Below the pieces are notes generated by a model. The model saw nothing but the letters and a program-made list of their open reading frames with translations, had not been told where the DNA came from and searched no databases. From an uncultured Porphyromonadaceae bacterium (GTDB lineage: Bacteria > Bacteroidota > Bacteroidia > Bacteroidales > Muribaculaceae): 64,000 bases of DNA. The number at the start of each line of letters is the position of its first letter. Positions within the stretch are counted from its first letter, which is position 1. Shown piece by piece: positions 17,512 to 26,529 of the stretch. A program made the translations under genes and the position numbers. The stretch is taken from contig CANOLV010000005.1 in assembly GCA_947567425.1 (NCBI GenBank), forward strand, positions 1 through 64,000. The letters run 5' to 3'.

Positions 17512-18738
17512 TTATTTAATTATATTTTTGAGGTCCTGGATCCGTTCGCGGGCTAAAGCTTTGGCTTTTATGGAGGCCTGCGATACCTTTTTGCGATCCG
17601 CATTGATTATGCCATCGATGCATCTGTCTGTCATTCTGCTTATTGATGATTCAGATGCGAATGATTCAGATGTGATTTCGATTGCACATTCTGTCAGGTC
17701 CAACAATTTAAGCAGTCCGGATATCTTATGTTCGTAGGACAACGCCATAAACGGTGTCGACTGGTTGATGGCGAAAACCACAGAGTGGTAACGCGATCCG
17801 AAAAGGAACCGGGCATCGCGTATGATGCTCTGCTGTATGTCCGAGCCGATCGTTTCCGGCAGTACAATGACTCTGGGATTATTTACCTCGCGTTCGATTT
17901 CTTTGAAGAAGCGGTGGTCGATCCGTTCGGGCAGATGCTCATTGTAAGTCTGAGGCAGCATGACGAGATTAAGTCCTTGGAATCTGTCAAGCAGGGAGTT
18001 GACAAGTCCGCTGTAGAAATCAAGGATTCTTCTGTGCTTGACATCTTTGAACGCATAATGCCAGTAAAGTATGTTGGGAACGATGACAGCATAGTCGGAT
18101 CCTATCTTGTCCGTTATATCTGATGGTATGCCACATAGCGAATCGCTTAGGAAAGCGCAGTCTACGGTCATTTCGTGGTCTATGTCCATGGAATTGAGTG
18201 TGCGGGCTGATTCGCTGTCTCTGACAGAAAGGTATGTGAAGCCTCTAAGAAGTTTTGTGCTCTCTTCGAGGAAATGCCTTTGTCGGCGTGTCTCGGCTGG
18301 AAATGGTCCGACAGATCGTCCGTAGTATATCACCGGGGTGTGTGTCGATAATCCCATTTTCAGCATTGCCACATGCTCCCAACCTTGAAATCCACCCATA
18401 TTTACCCCTCCCGGCGAACATAATATATAGTCGGCCTCTTTCATCTTTTTCATCAAAGATCTTGTGGTAGGGTGCAGATGCCATAAATAGGGCATGTCTA
18501 TTCCGTTTACGAGAGCAAAGTGCGCACCTTTCAACGGCTTAATGTTGACATATATGTCGAGCGGTGAATCGACGATGAATTCTTTTATGTTGCTGTCTGT
18601 CTCGTCCCAGAAAAGAATCTCGACAGTGGCTTGTGGATAATTGTCGTTAAGCCAATTGACGATTCCGCGGTGTGCCGATTCGTCACCCCTGTTTTTAAGA
18701 GGTTGGTCCAAATATAATATTTTCATCGGTCTATTCAT
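17512..18738 (-). CDS. Polysaccharide pyruvyl transferase family protein
   Basis: A 408-residue cytosolic enzyme resembling WcaK/CsaB-type pyruvyl transferases, which add a ketal pyruvate from phosphoenolpyruvate to a glycan sugar. Landmarks are LKNRGDESAHRGIV near the N-terminus, YILCSPGGVNMGGFQGWEH, IYYGRSVGPFP, and ARFLFGSRYHSVVFAINQSTPFMALSYEHK near the C-terminus. I chose the ATG at 18738, which overlaps the preceding nitroreductase stop (ATGAATAG); a further ATG at 18726 is also possible. It predicts a negatively charged substituent on the polymer. Confidence 0.85.
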   Translation of the reverse strand: MNRPMKILYLDQPLKNRGDESAHRGIVNWLNDNYPQATVEILFWDETDSNIKEFIVDSPLDIYVNIKPLKGAHFALVNGIDMPYLWHLHPTTRSLMKKMKEADYILCSPGGVNMGGFQGWEHVAMLKMGLSTHTPVIYYGRSVGPFPAETRRQRHFLEESTKLLRGFTYLSVRDSESARTLNSMDIDHEMTVDCAFLSDSLCGIPSDITDKIGSDYAVIVPNILYWHYAFKDVKHRRILDFYSGLVNSLLDRFQGLNLVMLPQTYNEHLPERIDHRFFKEIEREVNNPRVIVLPETIGSDIQQSIIRDARFLFGSRYHSVVFAINQSTPFMALSYEHKISGLLKLLDLTECAIEITSESFASESSISRMTDRCIDGIINADRKKVSQASIKAKALARERIQDLKNIIK

Positions 18739-19714
18739 GGAAAGTGTTTGTTTTAGAGTAATCAAGCCTGGTGGATTTGGCTACTTTAGTCTTTTCTGGC
18801 ATAATTCCAATGCCGACAATAAGTATCGGTATTTCCTGCTCCGGAATTCCGTGGTCATGTAGTTTCCTTAATTTGGTTAATGGGAAGCCACAGGATAGCG
18901 GTATAGTGCCCAGACCTTCGTAGTGGAGAGAGTTAATCAGGTTCATGGCATACATGCCGCCGTCGATGTAGGCCTGCATGGGTTCGTGAGCAAAGAATGC
19001 ATTCAGGTTGGATGTCACGACCACAATAGTCCGTATCTTGTCGCTGAATCCCCGGCATCCGCCCTGCCAGTCAAGTATGTCATGGGCTTCCTGTCCGCTG
19101 AACACATGGGTCCGCCATGCCTGTCTGTTGCATGCGGAAGGTGTACACGATGCCAGTTGAAGTGCTTTTTCGATTAAATCGACGGGAACCGGAGCATTTG
19201 AAAAGTCGCGGTGTGAATGTCTGCTCTTAAGAAGATGCTCGAAGTCATTTTTTGACTCGGCTACTATACTGATCGTGTCGACTTCGATGACACCGCCGGT
19301 ACCGGTGTCATGGCGGGCATTAAGAACTGATTCGGGTAGTGAGTTGAGAAGCCGTACTACTTCCGGCAACGCGGCTCCATGTGTCTCATTGTAGTCAATG
19401 TAGCTTCTTATTGTTGCCGTTACGGAGGATGCTGTCTCCTTATCGTATCCGGGGATTTTGACGTATTCTTTCAGTAGCTTTATCAGTGAGCACGCGCGTT
19501 CGGCTCCGAATGGAAAATGCGGGTCGGGTAATGACATGCCCTTTTCAAGTACATGGCACTCCCTCATGATTAGCGAAAGCAGCTTGTCGGGATTCGACAT
19601 GGTACGGCTTGACCCGTTATGCCTGCATATAATGTTGAAGTAGCATCGCATTTCTTTGAGAAATGTGATGTCAAGTTTCAGCTTTTCCGATATGGTGCGT
19701 AATAGTTTAAACAT
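18731..19714 (-). CDS. Nitroreductase-fold flavoprotein within polysaccharide cluster
   Basis: A 327-residue protein: an N-terminal helical region of about 150 residues, then a nitroreductase domain starting SRHSHRDFSNAPVPVDLIEKAL, with ASCTPSACNRQAWR as the FMN-binding segment and GMYAMNLINSLHYEGLGTIPLS as the dimer/active-site helix. The family uses FMN and NAD(P)H. It overlaps both neighbours by 8 bp, so it is an integral part of the operon and not a chance insertion. Its role in polymer synthesis is unknown; redox change of a nucleotide sugar or a regulatory flavoprotein are both guesses. Confidence 0.85.
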   Translation of the reverse strand: MFKLLRTISEKLKLDITFLKEMRCYFNIICRHNGSSRTMSNPDKLLSLIMRECHVLEKGMSLPDPHFPFGAERACSLIKLLKEYVKIPGYDKETASSVTATIRSYIDYNETHGAALPEVVRLLNSLPESVLNARHDTGTGGVIEVDTISIVAESKNDFEHLLKSRHSHRDFSNAPVPVDLIEKALQLASCTPSACNRQAWRTHVFSGQEAHDILDWQGGCRGFSDKIRTIVVVTSNLNAFFAHEPMQAYIDGGMYAMNLINSLHYEGLGTIPLSCGFPLTKLRKLHDHGIPEQEIPILIVGIGIMPEKTKVAKSTRLDYSKTNTFHE

Positions 19715-21035
19715 GACGATGCCTTAGTCTGATGAGGTCCGATGGTCCATATAAGAATGCTTTCAACTGGATGTTGAAATATTTTCTATAATTAGGAATA
19801 ATGGAATTTGACAGGAATCCGGCACATAGCACGGTGGCCACTGTTACTATAGCGGATCCAACCGCGCCGTAGACAGGTATCACAATCAGATTCAGGACTA
19901 TGCACACTGCACATCCGATGACATTTCTTGCCGCTGTCCATTTTTGTGCATGATCGATGATTATAAGCTGTCCTGATGAGGTGGCAAGTGCTGTACCTAC
20001 CGCTTTCCAGGCCATAATCTGAAGAATGGGTATCGATGCGAGATATGCTTCTCCGAAAGTCAGACGTATAACGATGTTTGCCGATATCGACATGACCGTG
20101 GCCAGAATTATGCTGCTCCACAGTATAGAGCTTACAAATATACGCTGGGATCTGGCATATTCTGACGGTTGTTTTTCGGATTTGGCTTTTACCAGAAGCG
20201 GCGTAAGTGTCTGGCATATAACGATTGGAATAAAAACCACAAGATCTGCGAAGCGTCCGGCCGTAGCGAAGAATCCCACAGACGTCTCGTCAATCATGTC
20301 GCCGATCATAACCTGGTCGATTTTCTGATAAATGACTATTGCTGACGACGACAGCATGAGCGGAAAGGCTTCGATAAGCAGAAATCTGGTCAGGCCTGCG
20401 GACGATGTGTAGCGGCATAGCTCTCTTTTGTTGGCCCGAAGGCTCAGGAAGTAGCCTCCGCTCACGATGAAGATGTCGAGTGCGGATGTAAGGATGAACC
20501 AGAATAACGGAGCCTCAAAAAATAAGAGCACTATCTTCAGTAGGGAACAGATTATTGTGCGGATAATCTCAGCCTTTACAATGTTCTTGTTGAGCAGTTG
20601 GGAGGTGAAGTAGTTGCGGATAGTGTTAAGGCAGGATGGAAATACGGTCAGGCCGTACACCGACACATATCTGAAGGTGTCCGGGTTGTCGGAGTGATGC
20701 AGATATGCGGTGATTATTATGATCACGTATGTGATGGTCGCCAAGCAGACGCGTAGCCTGATTCCGGCCCAAAGCACCTCATTGCAGGAGCGTTCCGGCT
20801 TTGACATCTCCCGGACTTCAATATCGTCAAGCCCGAAGTTGGACAGTATCGTAAAAATGGTGACATAGCTGATGACATAATTCAGCAGGCCATATTGAGT
20901 CGGTCCAAGATAGCGGGCTACGAGTATGCCGACAATAAGTACGCTTGCCAGGGATACTATCTTGCCGGAAAATGCCCATGCTACGTTGGAGAGTATGCGT
21001 TGTCGTGTAGTTTTTTCTGTTGGCAATACAGACAT
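19707..21035 (-). CDS. Wzx-like polysaccharide flippase
   Basis: A 442-residue protein of the MATE-related oligosaccharide flippase family with about 12 membrane helices. The N-terminus reads VAWAFSGKIVSLASVLIVGI then ARYLGPTQYGLLNYVIS, the typical start of this family (ARxLGPxxYGxL). It flips undecaprenyl-linked repeat units across the inner membrane. It lies between the chain-length gene (25 bp gap) and the nitroreductase (8 bp overlap). Confidence 0.92.
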   Translation of the reverse strand: MSVLPTEKTTRQRILSNVAWAFSGKIVSLASVLIVGILVARYLGPTQYGLLNYVISYVTIFTILSNFGLDDIEVREMSKPERSCNEVLWAGIRLRVCLATITYVIIIITAYLHHSDNPDTFRYVSVYGLTVFPSCLNTIRNYFTSQLLNKNIVKAEIIRTIICSLLKIVLLFFEAPLFWFILTSALDIFIVSGGYFLSLRANKRELCRYTSSAGLTRFLLIEAFPLMLSSSAIVIYQKIDQVMIGDMIDETSVGFFATAGRFADLVVFIPIVICQTLTPLLVKAKSEKQPSEYARSQRIFVSSILWSSIILATVMSISANIVIRLTFGEAYLASIPILQIMAWKAVGTALATSSGQLIIIDHAQKWTAARNVIGCAVCIVLNLIVIPVYGAVGSAIVTVATVLCAGFLSNSIIPNYRKYFNIQLKAFLYGPSDLIRLRHRHV

Positions 21036-21060
21036 CGGTCGTGAGTGGCTGTCGGGACTA

Positions 21061-22644
21061 CTATATGAAACGAGTTATAATCTTTTGAATTATAGGCTTG
21101 GAGTATAGCCATGCCGGATATATACACACGCCCATGAACATGAAAAAGAGGATAATCGCCATCTTATTGGTGCTGGCCGGCTTGATCAGAGCAAATGCCC
21201 TGTCGACTATCACACCTTTTGGAAGTGCATTTGCGATGGTGATCGACGCCTGTTCGCGTTCTTTAAGCATGAACAGATACATTGTCTCGATGATTTGCTG
21301 ATCGCGTTTTTTCTCGATATACTGGCGCTCCTGTTCGGGTACTTTGCCGAGACGGCTGTCTGACTTGTTGACTTCGGCGCGGGCGTCGCGCACTACGATC
21401 TTTGCCGACTCAACCTGACGGTCGATGGTCGACAGCACGGTGCCGCGCATGGCTTCGATCTGTTCGTTGAGAGTGCGCAGGACGTTGCTGCCCGGCTTGG
21501 CGGTCGACTCCAGCTTCATGCGTTCGAGAATGAGCCGGTTATATTCGCCTACGAGGTTTGCCACGGCTTCGGCCTCTGACGGAACAGGAATCATGGAGTC
21601 TTTGGTTTTGGGGTCGGTGAGCAGTTGCTTTGTCATCTCGAGAATCTGAAGGGTAGTCTCTCCCTCTATCAGGCGTGCCTCGACCTCCGCCTTTTTCGAC
21701 ATGTAATATTCGGCGTCGACCTCAATGGCAGTGAGATTGTTGGCCTTCTTATAGTCCTGGATGCCGATTTCCGACTCTTTGAGTTCTTGGGTCAGGCGGG
21801 ATATGCGGTCGTCGAGAAAGTCGGCTATGCGCTGGGCTTTTTGCCTGTTCTTATTTATAACCTGTTGGTTGTATTCGTCGACCAGCAGATTTACTACAGA
21901 TTTGCCATAGTCGATATTGTCGCATTTATAGTTGATCGATACGATGTCGGCTTTTCGGCTTGGAATGAAGCATTTGACTTCCTTTTGAAGATTTTCGGCC
22001 GCATGGTCGTAGCCAATGTATGATATGTTCATACGAAGTGCTTTCCCCGGCTCGAAATTCCGGGTTTGCATTATTGTGAAATCGCCATATTCTGTATTTA
22101 ATGTCAATGGCAGTTTCTCGTCAGACACATCGGCGATTACGTCACCTTGAGCATTTTTGGCTTTCACCCAAACGAATCCGGACTTGTCTACTCCGACTTT
22201 GAATTTAAGTACATTGCGCAGAGTGTCGGCAATTTCCGGAGAGGCAATAAGTTCCAAAGGAGAGTTGCTGTACACGCGAAATCGTTTGAGTATATTCTTT
22301 CGCACGACATAGCTGATATTGGAGTTAAGCTCTATGGCCACGCCTCGAAATTGGGTATGGGATGTCATAAGGGCCATTTCCTGATCGGCAGACGTGCTGT
22401 TGCCGAGAAGGATGTCTGACATGTTGAATGATTTCATCAGATTGCCGTCCTTGTCATCGTCCGTAATCAAAACGTTTGCTTCGATGTCAAATTCGGTTTG
22501 CTTCATGTATGCGTAAATCGAGCCGAGTACAGCAAATATGATTGTGCATGACAGAATCTTTTTCCAATGTCGAAGGCATACACGTAAGAACTTGTCATCA
22601 TTCGGATTAAAAGTCTGGTCTGTCGGCGTCTGCTGGATATCCAT
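21061..22644 (-). CDS. Wzz/Wzc-type chain-length determinant without kinase domain
   Basis: A 527-residue inner-membrane co-polymerase. The first membrane helix is near residues 33-50 (ILSCTIIFAVLGSIYAYM), followed by the Wzz domain, a long periplasmic coiled coil (about 270-450, with NRQKAQRIADFLDDRISRLT), and a second helix near 498-516 before a short tail. The C-terminal Walker-type tyrosine kinase domain of Wzc proteins is absent, so chain length is set without that phosphorylation module here. It follows the export lipoprotein gene by 19 bp. Confidence 0.92.
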   Translation of the reverse strand: MDIQQTPTDQTFNPNDDKFLRVCLRHWKKILSCTIIFAVLGSIYAYMKQTEFDIEANVLITDDDKDGNLMKSFNMSDILLGNSTSADQEMALMTSHTQFRGVAIELNSNISYVVRKNILKRFRVYSNSPLELIASPEIADTLRNVLKFKVGVDKSGFVWVKAKNAQGDVIADVSDEKLPLTLNTEYGDFTIMQTRNFEPGKALRMNISYIGYDHAAENLQKEVKCFIPSRKADIVSINYKCDNIDYGKSVVNLLVDEYNQQVINKNRQKAQRIADFLDDRISRLTQELKESEIGIQDYKKANNLTAIEVDAEYYMSKKAEVEARLIEGETTLQILEMTKQLLTDPKTKDSMIPVPSEAEAVANLVGEYNRLILERMKLESTAKPGSNVLRTLNEQIEAMRGTVLSTIDRQVESAKIVVRDARAEVNKSDSRLGKVPEQERQYIEKKRDQQIIETMYLFMLKEREQASITIANALPKGVIVDRAFALIKPASTNKMAIILFFMFMGVCIYPAWLYSKPIIQKIITRFI

Positions 22645-22663
22645 GCTGAGTGAAGGAGAGGGG

Positions 22664-23467
22664 TTATTTTACGGTTAATGCGATTACGAGAGAGGCTATC
22701 ACTGAACTTGCGCTGATTATGGCCGAGGCCATGGAGAGTTTGAAGGCGTTGTTCTGATTGTATTTGGAGTTGTCCTTGCGGATTTTGTTAGGTTCGACAT
22801 ATATGGCGTCGTTCTGCTGAAGGTAGTAGTAAGGCGACGACAGGAGCGCGGCGTCGTTGAGGTCGAGGTGGTGGAATTCTTTTTTGCCGTTGACTTCGCG
22901 TATGAGCAGGACGTTGTTGCGTTCGGCATATTCGGTGAGGTCGCCGGCGGCTCCGAGCGCATCGAGTATTGAGAACCGTTCGCGGTTGACTCCTATCGTG
23001 CCGGGATTACGCACTTCGCCGAGAACGTTGATGCGGAAGTTGACGAGCGACACTTTGACCACCGGATCTTCAACTTCGGCGCTGATCTTTTTCGCAAGGA
23101 GGTTCTGCAGCTCCGAAGTGGTCATTCCGGCCACATGTATGTTGCCGATGCGGGGAAAGTCGATGTCGCCGGCTTTGTCCACGAGGTATGTCTGTTGTTT
23201 CGGTTGTGTCACTTCGAGAAGGCTTCCGTTTTTAGCCGGGTTCGACAACGGCAGATTATATTCGGCGGTGGCTTCCGGGATGAGCGATGTCACGGTGATG
23301 ACAAGCTCGTCGTCGGGGACTATCTTGATCTCGTAGGTCGACGGGGCAGGAATCTCGCCGTCCTGCAGGGTCTTTATGTTCTCAAAATAAGTGAGCGACG
23401 ACCGCTGCGTCGAGCACGAGAACATGGCGATCGAGAATGCTATGATAATGAGGTGGCTTATTTTCAT
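22664..23467 (-). CDS. Wza-like polysaccharide export lipoprotein
   Basis: A 267-residue outer-membrane lipoprotein with lipobox MFSC (Cys 18). The Poly_export domain covers about residues 45-145 (YEIKIVPDDELVITVTSL; GDIDFPRIGNIHVAGMTTSEL) and an SLBB domain about 150-235 (NVLGEVRNPGTIGV; LDALGAAGDLTEYAERNNVLLIREV is its second half). A hydrophobic segment at the C-terminus (SAIISASSVIASLVIALTV) may span the outer membrane. It is the first core gene of the exopolysaccharide operon. Confidence 0.93.
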   Translation of the reverse strand: MKISHLIIIAFSIAMFSCSTQRSSLTYFENIKTLQDGEIPAPSTYEIKIVPDDELVITVTSLIPEATAEYNLPLSNPAKNGSLLEVTQPKQQTYLVDKAGDIDFPRIGNIHVAGMTTSELQNLLAKKISAEVEDPVVKVSLVNFRINVLGEVRNPGTIGVNRERFSILDALGAAGDLTEYAERNNVLLIREVNGKKEFHHLDLNDAALLSSPYYYLQQNDAIYVEPNKIRKDNSKYNQNNAFKLSMASAIISASSVIASLVIALTVK

Positions 23468-23558
23468 AATGGTTGAAAAAATCTTGGCTTTGTTTTATAA
23501 CGGATGTGTCGGTCGGTTTATTATGGAGTTGGCGGCTAAATTGCACCTGCGGTCAGGG

Positions 23559-24761
23559 TCATATCGTCTCCCATGTGAATCTCGGCTCGGGATTGTCATG
23601 CTTGTGCAGCCGGTAGCTGAGATTACGTATCGGCCTCGCCATCAGCGTCAGCGGCACCGAGGGGCCGAACGGAGTGGAGTGCAGCGCGGATGCGGCTTTT
23701 TTCCAGATCGCTATCATCGGTACCCACAGAGCCGAGCCTACCAGAATGACGATGCCCCAGATGACTGGGTTCAGCGGTGAGATGCCCACGGCCGCGATTG
23801 ATGATATGAGCCAGATCCATAATGCGGCGGTTATGACGGTGTTGGTGTTGCCGTGGCTTCGACAGAATTTTGAGGTGAAGTTGTAGCGCGACTTTTTATG
23901 ACGGAACCGTTTTTTCGGTTCGTCGGTTACGGTCGACACCTGCGATTCGGTTGAAATCTCCACGCGGGTATTGTCGGCGGTAGCCACGTCGGATATGAAT
24001 ACGTCGTCGTCGCCGTAGGCCAGTTGGAGCGAGCCGCTGAATCCTTTGTTGTCGAAGAAAAGCGAACGTCGGTAGGAAAGGTTGTCGCCGTCGCCACGGT
24101 ATGGCTTTCCGTCTATTGCCGCGCTCAGATACTGCACTCCGTCGAGCAGATGGTCGTGCAGGCGACGGTCGCGTCCGGACTCGGTGTCGCATTCGGGGTC
24201 AGGATAGGCATATCCGATCACCACCTTGGTACCCGGATTTTTGAATTGACGGGTCATAAGTTTCAGCCAATTGTCAGAGGGAATGCGCGATTCCGACGTG
24301 ATCAGGTGCATTATGTCGTGGCGTGCGGCCTTGATGCCGAGCATAAGGGCCAGCTTTTTGCGCGACAGGTTGCTGGTGTCTCTCGGTGTGAATGTGTGGT
24401 ACAGTCCGGTATGCTCCTTTTCCATGGCGGTGAGTAGTTCGTCGGTGGCGATGTCCGCTCCGTCGTTGACCACTACTATCTCATATACACCGGGATAGTC
24501 CTGGTTGATAAGGGTGGGTAGAAGCTCGGAGAGTCCGTCGGCGTTGTTGTAGGTATATACCACTATGGATACGTCGGGCCAGGCGTCGTTGTCGTCGGGT
24601 TCGTCATTGTCCTGCTTTTTGATTAAGTCGATGACTTTTCTCACTGAGGCCAGGGTGAGTATTATAGCCGTCAGTGAGCATATCGCCGCCAGTGCGGTCA
24701 ACGAGTATGATAGGGCCGTTGGTGAATTGACGAAGTATAGCACGTAAGTATTATTTAACAA
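23559..24761 (-). CDS. Membrane-bound family 2 glycosyltransferase
   Basis: A protein of up to 400 residues with an N-terminal membrane helix (about 18-42), a GT2 domain starting VSIVVYTYNNADGLSELLPTL and DYPGVYEIVVVNDGAD, an acidic motif AYGDDDVFISD, and two or three C-terminal helices (about 300-350). The start is uncertain: the longest form begins at a TTG at 24761, only seven bases from a -7 box, while a GTG at 24743 is the next choice. It lies 91 bp upstream of the export lipoprotein gene. It is not a typical priming transferase, which would carry a sugar-1-phosphate-transferase domain. Confidence 0.83.
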   Translation of the reverse strand: MLNNTYVLYFVNSPTALSYSLTALAAICSLTAIILTLASVRKVIDLIKKQDNDEPDDNDAWPDVSIVVYTYNNADGLSELLPTLINQDYPGVYEIVVVNDGADIATDELLTAMEKEHTGLYHTFTPRDTSNLSRKKLALMLGIKAARHDIMHLITSESRIPSDNWLKLMTRQFKNPGTKVVIGYAYPDPECDTESGRDRRLHDHLLDGVQYLSAAIDGKPYRGDGDNLSYRRSLFFDNKGFSGSLQLAYGDDDVFISDVATADNTRVEISTESQVSTVTDEPKKRFRHKKSRYNFTSKFCRSHGNTNTVITAALWIWLISSIAAVGISPLNPVIWGIVILVGSALWVPMIAIWKKAASALHSTPFGPSVPLTLMARPIRNLSYRLHKHDNPEPRFTWETI

Positions 24762-24768
24762 TTAGTCG

Positions 24769-24776
24769 CAAAGTTA
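24769..24776 (-). promoter_or_regulatory. -7 box in front of the exopolysaccharide cluster
   Basis: Minus-strand TAACTTTG matches TAnnTTTG. A weak TTCG at 24799-24802 is the only -33 candidate (22-base spacer). The transcript would start within a few bases of the first possible start codon of the GT2 gene. Confidence 0.5.
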
Positions 24777-24853
24777 CGAAATTTTATGGTAGATTCCGCG
24801 AAAACCCGCAAGTGTCCGTATTCCTTAACGGCATTTGATGGCCGGTGGTTCAT

Positions 24854-24893
24854 AAAAAAAGCGACGGCCCCGGGCTTAATCAGTCCGGGGCCG
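24854..24893 (-). terminator. Rho-independent terminator of the arabinose operon
   Basis: On the minus strand CGGCCCCGG (24885-24893) pairs with CCGGGGCCG (24865-24873) over 9 bp with an 11-base loop; four bases later comes a run of seven T residues (plus-strand A at 24854-24860). It follows the ribulokinase stop by about 26 bases and separates the arabinose operon from the exopolysaccharide cluster. Confidence 0.93.
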
Positions 24894-24918
24894 CATGTGC
24901 TGTAATACAGTGTTGTGT

Positions 24919-26517
24919 CTATTTCTTGAATTCTACAGCTGCCTTTTCGATGCCGAGACACTGTTTGTAGTTCTCGATGTAGGCATTGAATCCTTCCACT
25001 TCTTCCTTTGTCGGGGCTATTTCGACTCCGGTGTTTCCGGCAAATACCTCTACGTCGAGGAAGTCTGCCAGTGAGCGCTCGTCGACATTGTTGACAAGAT
25101 ACGATGCCAGAAGCGCCACTCCCCATGCTCCGCCTTCGCCGGCGGTCTCCATTACGGAGATGGGCGAGTTGATTGCCGCCGCCAGAATGCGCTGTCCGAC
25201 ACCCTTGGTCTTGAACAGACCGCCGTGTCCGGTGATGCGGTCCACTTTGATCTTTTCGTCGTTGAACAGGATGTCGTTGCCGATCTTAAGCACGGCAACC
25301 GATGCGTTGAGGTGGGCACGCATGAAGTTGGCAAGATTGAACTTGTCGCCTACCGAGCGTACAAACAAGGGGCGACCCTCGTCGAGTCCTGTCACGGGCT
25401 CGCCTGAGAAGTAGTTGTATGATACAAGTCCGCCGCAGTCGGTGTCGCCTTTAAGCGCGTTGTTGTAGAGCTTGCCGTAGATTTCGTTCATGTCGACCGG
25501 GAGGCCAAGCAGTTCGGTGTATTCGCGGAACAGTCCTACCCACGCGTTCAGGTCGGAGGTACAGTTGTTGCAGTGTACCATGGCCACGAGGCTGCCGTCG
25601 GGGGTGGTCACCATGTCGATGACTTCATAGGGCTTGCTCAGGTCCTTCTCGATTACTATCATGGAGAACGACGATGTGCCGGCCGATACGTTGCCGGTGC
25701 GCTGCTTGACGGCGTTGGTGGCTGTCATGCCGGTTCCGGCATCGCCTTCGGGCGGGCACAAGGGTATGCCTCCCTTCAGGTGTCCGGATATGTCAAGACG
25801 GTTGGCGCCTTCTTCTGAAAGTACGCCGGCTTTCTTTCCTGCCACGAGCACTTCGGGAAGTATGTCCTGAAGTTTCCAGGGATAGCCCTTCGGAGCAATG
25901 AGATTGTCAAACTTCTCTACCATGGAGGCGGAGTAGTTCTTCGTTTCGGGATCGATGGGCAGCATACCGGATGCGTCGCCGATTCCGAGCACTTTCTCTC
26001 CGGTCAGTTGCCAGTGTATGTATCCGGCCAATGTGGTGAGGAAGTCGATGTCCTTTACGTGCGGTTCATCGTCGAGGATGGCCTGATACAGGTGCGAGAT
26101 GCTCCAGCGCAGGGGAATGTTGTAGACAAACAGTTCCGACAGTTCTGCGGCGGCGCGTCCGGTGTTGGTGTTTCGCCAAGTGCGGAACGGCACCAGGATC
26201 TCCTGTTTCTTGTCGAAAGCCATGTAGCCGTGCATCATGGCGCTTATGCCGATGGCGGCGAGGTTTTCGATCTCGACTCCGTACTGTGCGAGGACATTGG
26301 CGCGTAGGTCGCGGTAGCAGTCCTGCAGTCCGAACCAGATGGCCTCGGTGCTGTATGTCCAGAGTCCGTCCACGAGCTGGTTTTCCCATTCGTGGCTTCC
26401 CTGGGCTATCGGATTGTTGTTTTCGTCGATCAGGACGGCTTTGATGCGGGTAGAGCCAAACTCGATACCGAGAATGGCTTTACCTGCTTCTATCGTGCTT
26501 TTTGGATCGGAATTCAT
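24919..26517 (-). CDS. araB: L-ribulokinase-type FGGY kinase AraB
   Basis: A 532-residue FGGY kinase that should phosphorylate L-ribulose to L-ribulose 5-phosphate. The N-terminal phosphate motif is [36 protein letters not shown] and [12 protein letters not shown] form the sugar site, and [18 protein letters not shown] holds the likely catalytic Asp, followed by [12 protein letters not shown]. It differs in flavour from the classical proteobacterial AraB and matches the type found in Bacteroides arabinose clusters. It ends the operon, 12 bp after araA, and is followed by a strong terminator. Confidence 0.9.
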   Translation of the reverse strand: MNSDPKSTIEAGKAILGIEFGSTRIKAVLIDENNNPIAQGSHEWENQLVDGLWTYSTEAIWFGLQDCYRDLRANVLAQYGVEIENLAAIGISAMMHGYMAFDKKQEILVPFRTWRNTNTGRAAAELSELFVYNIPLRWSISHLYQAILDDEPHVKDIDFLTTLAGYIHWQLTGEKVLGIGDASGMLPIDPETKNYSASMVEKFDNLIAPKGYPWKLQDILPEVLVAGKKAGVLSEEGANRLDISGHLKGGIPLCPPEGDAGTGMTATNAVKQRTGNVSAGTSSFSMIVIEKDLSKPYEVIDMVTTPDGSLVAMVHCNNCTSDLNAWVGLFREYTELLGLPVDMNEIYGKLYNNALKGDTDCGGLVSYNYFSGEPVTGLDEGRPLFVRSVGDKFNLANFMRAHLNASVAVLKIGNDILFNDEKIKVDRITGHGGLFKTKGVGQRILAAAINSPISVMETAGEGGAWGVALLASYLVNNVDERSLADFLDVEVFAGNTGVEIAPTKEEVEGFNAYIENYKQCLGIEKAAVEFKK

Positions 26518-26529
26518 AGATTCGGCGTA

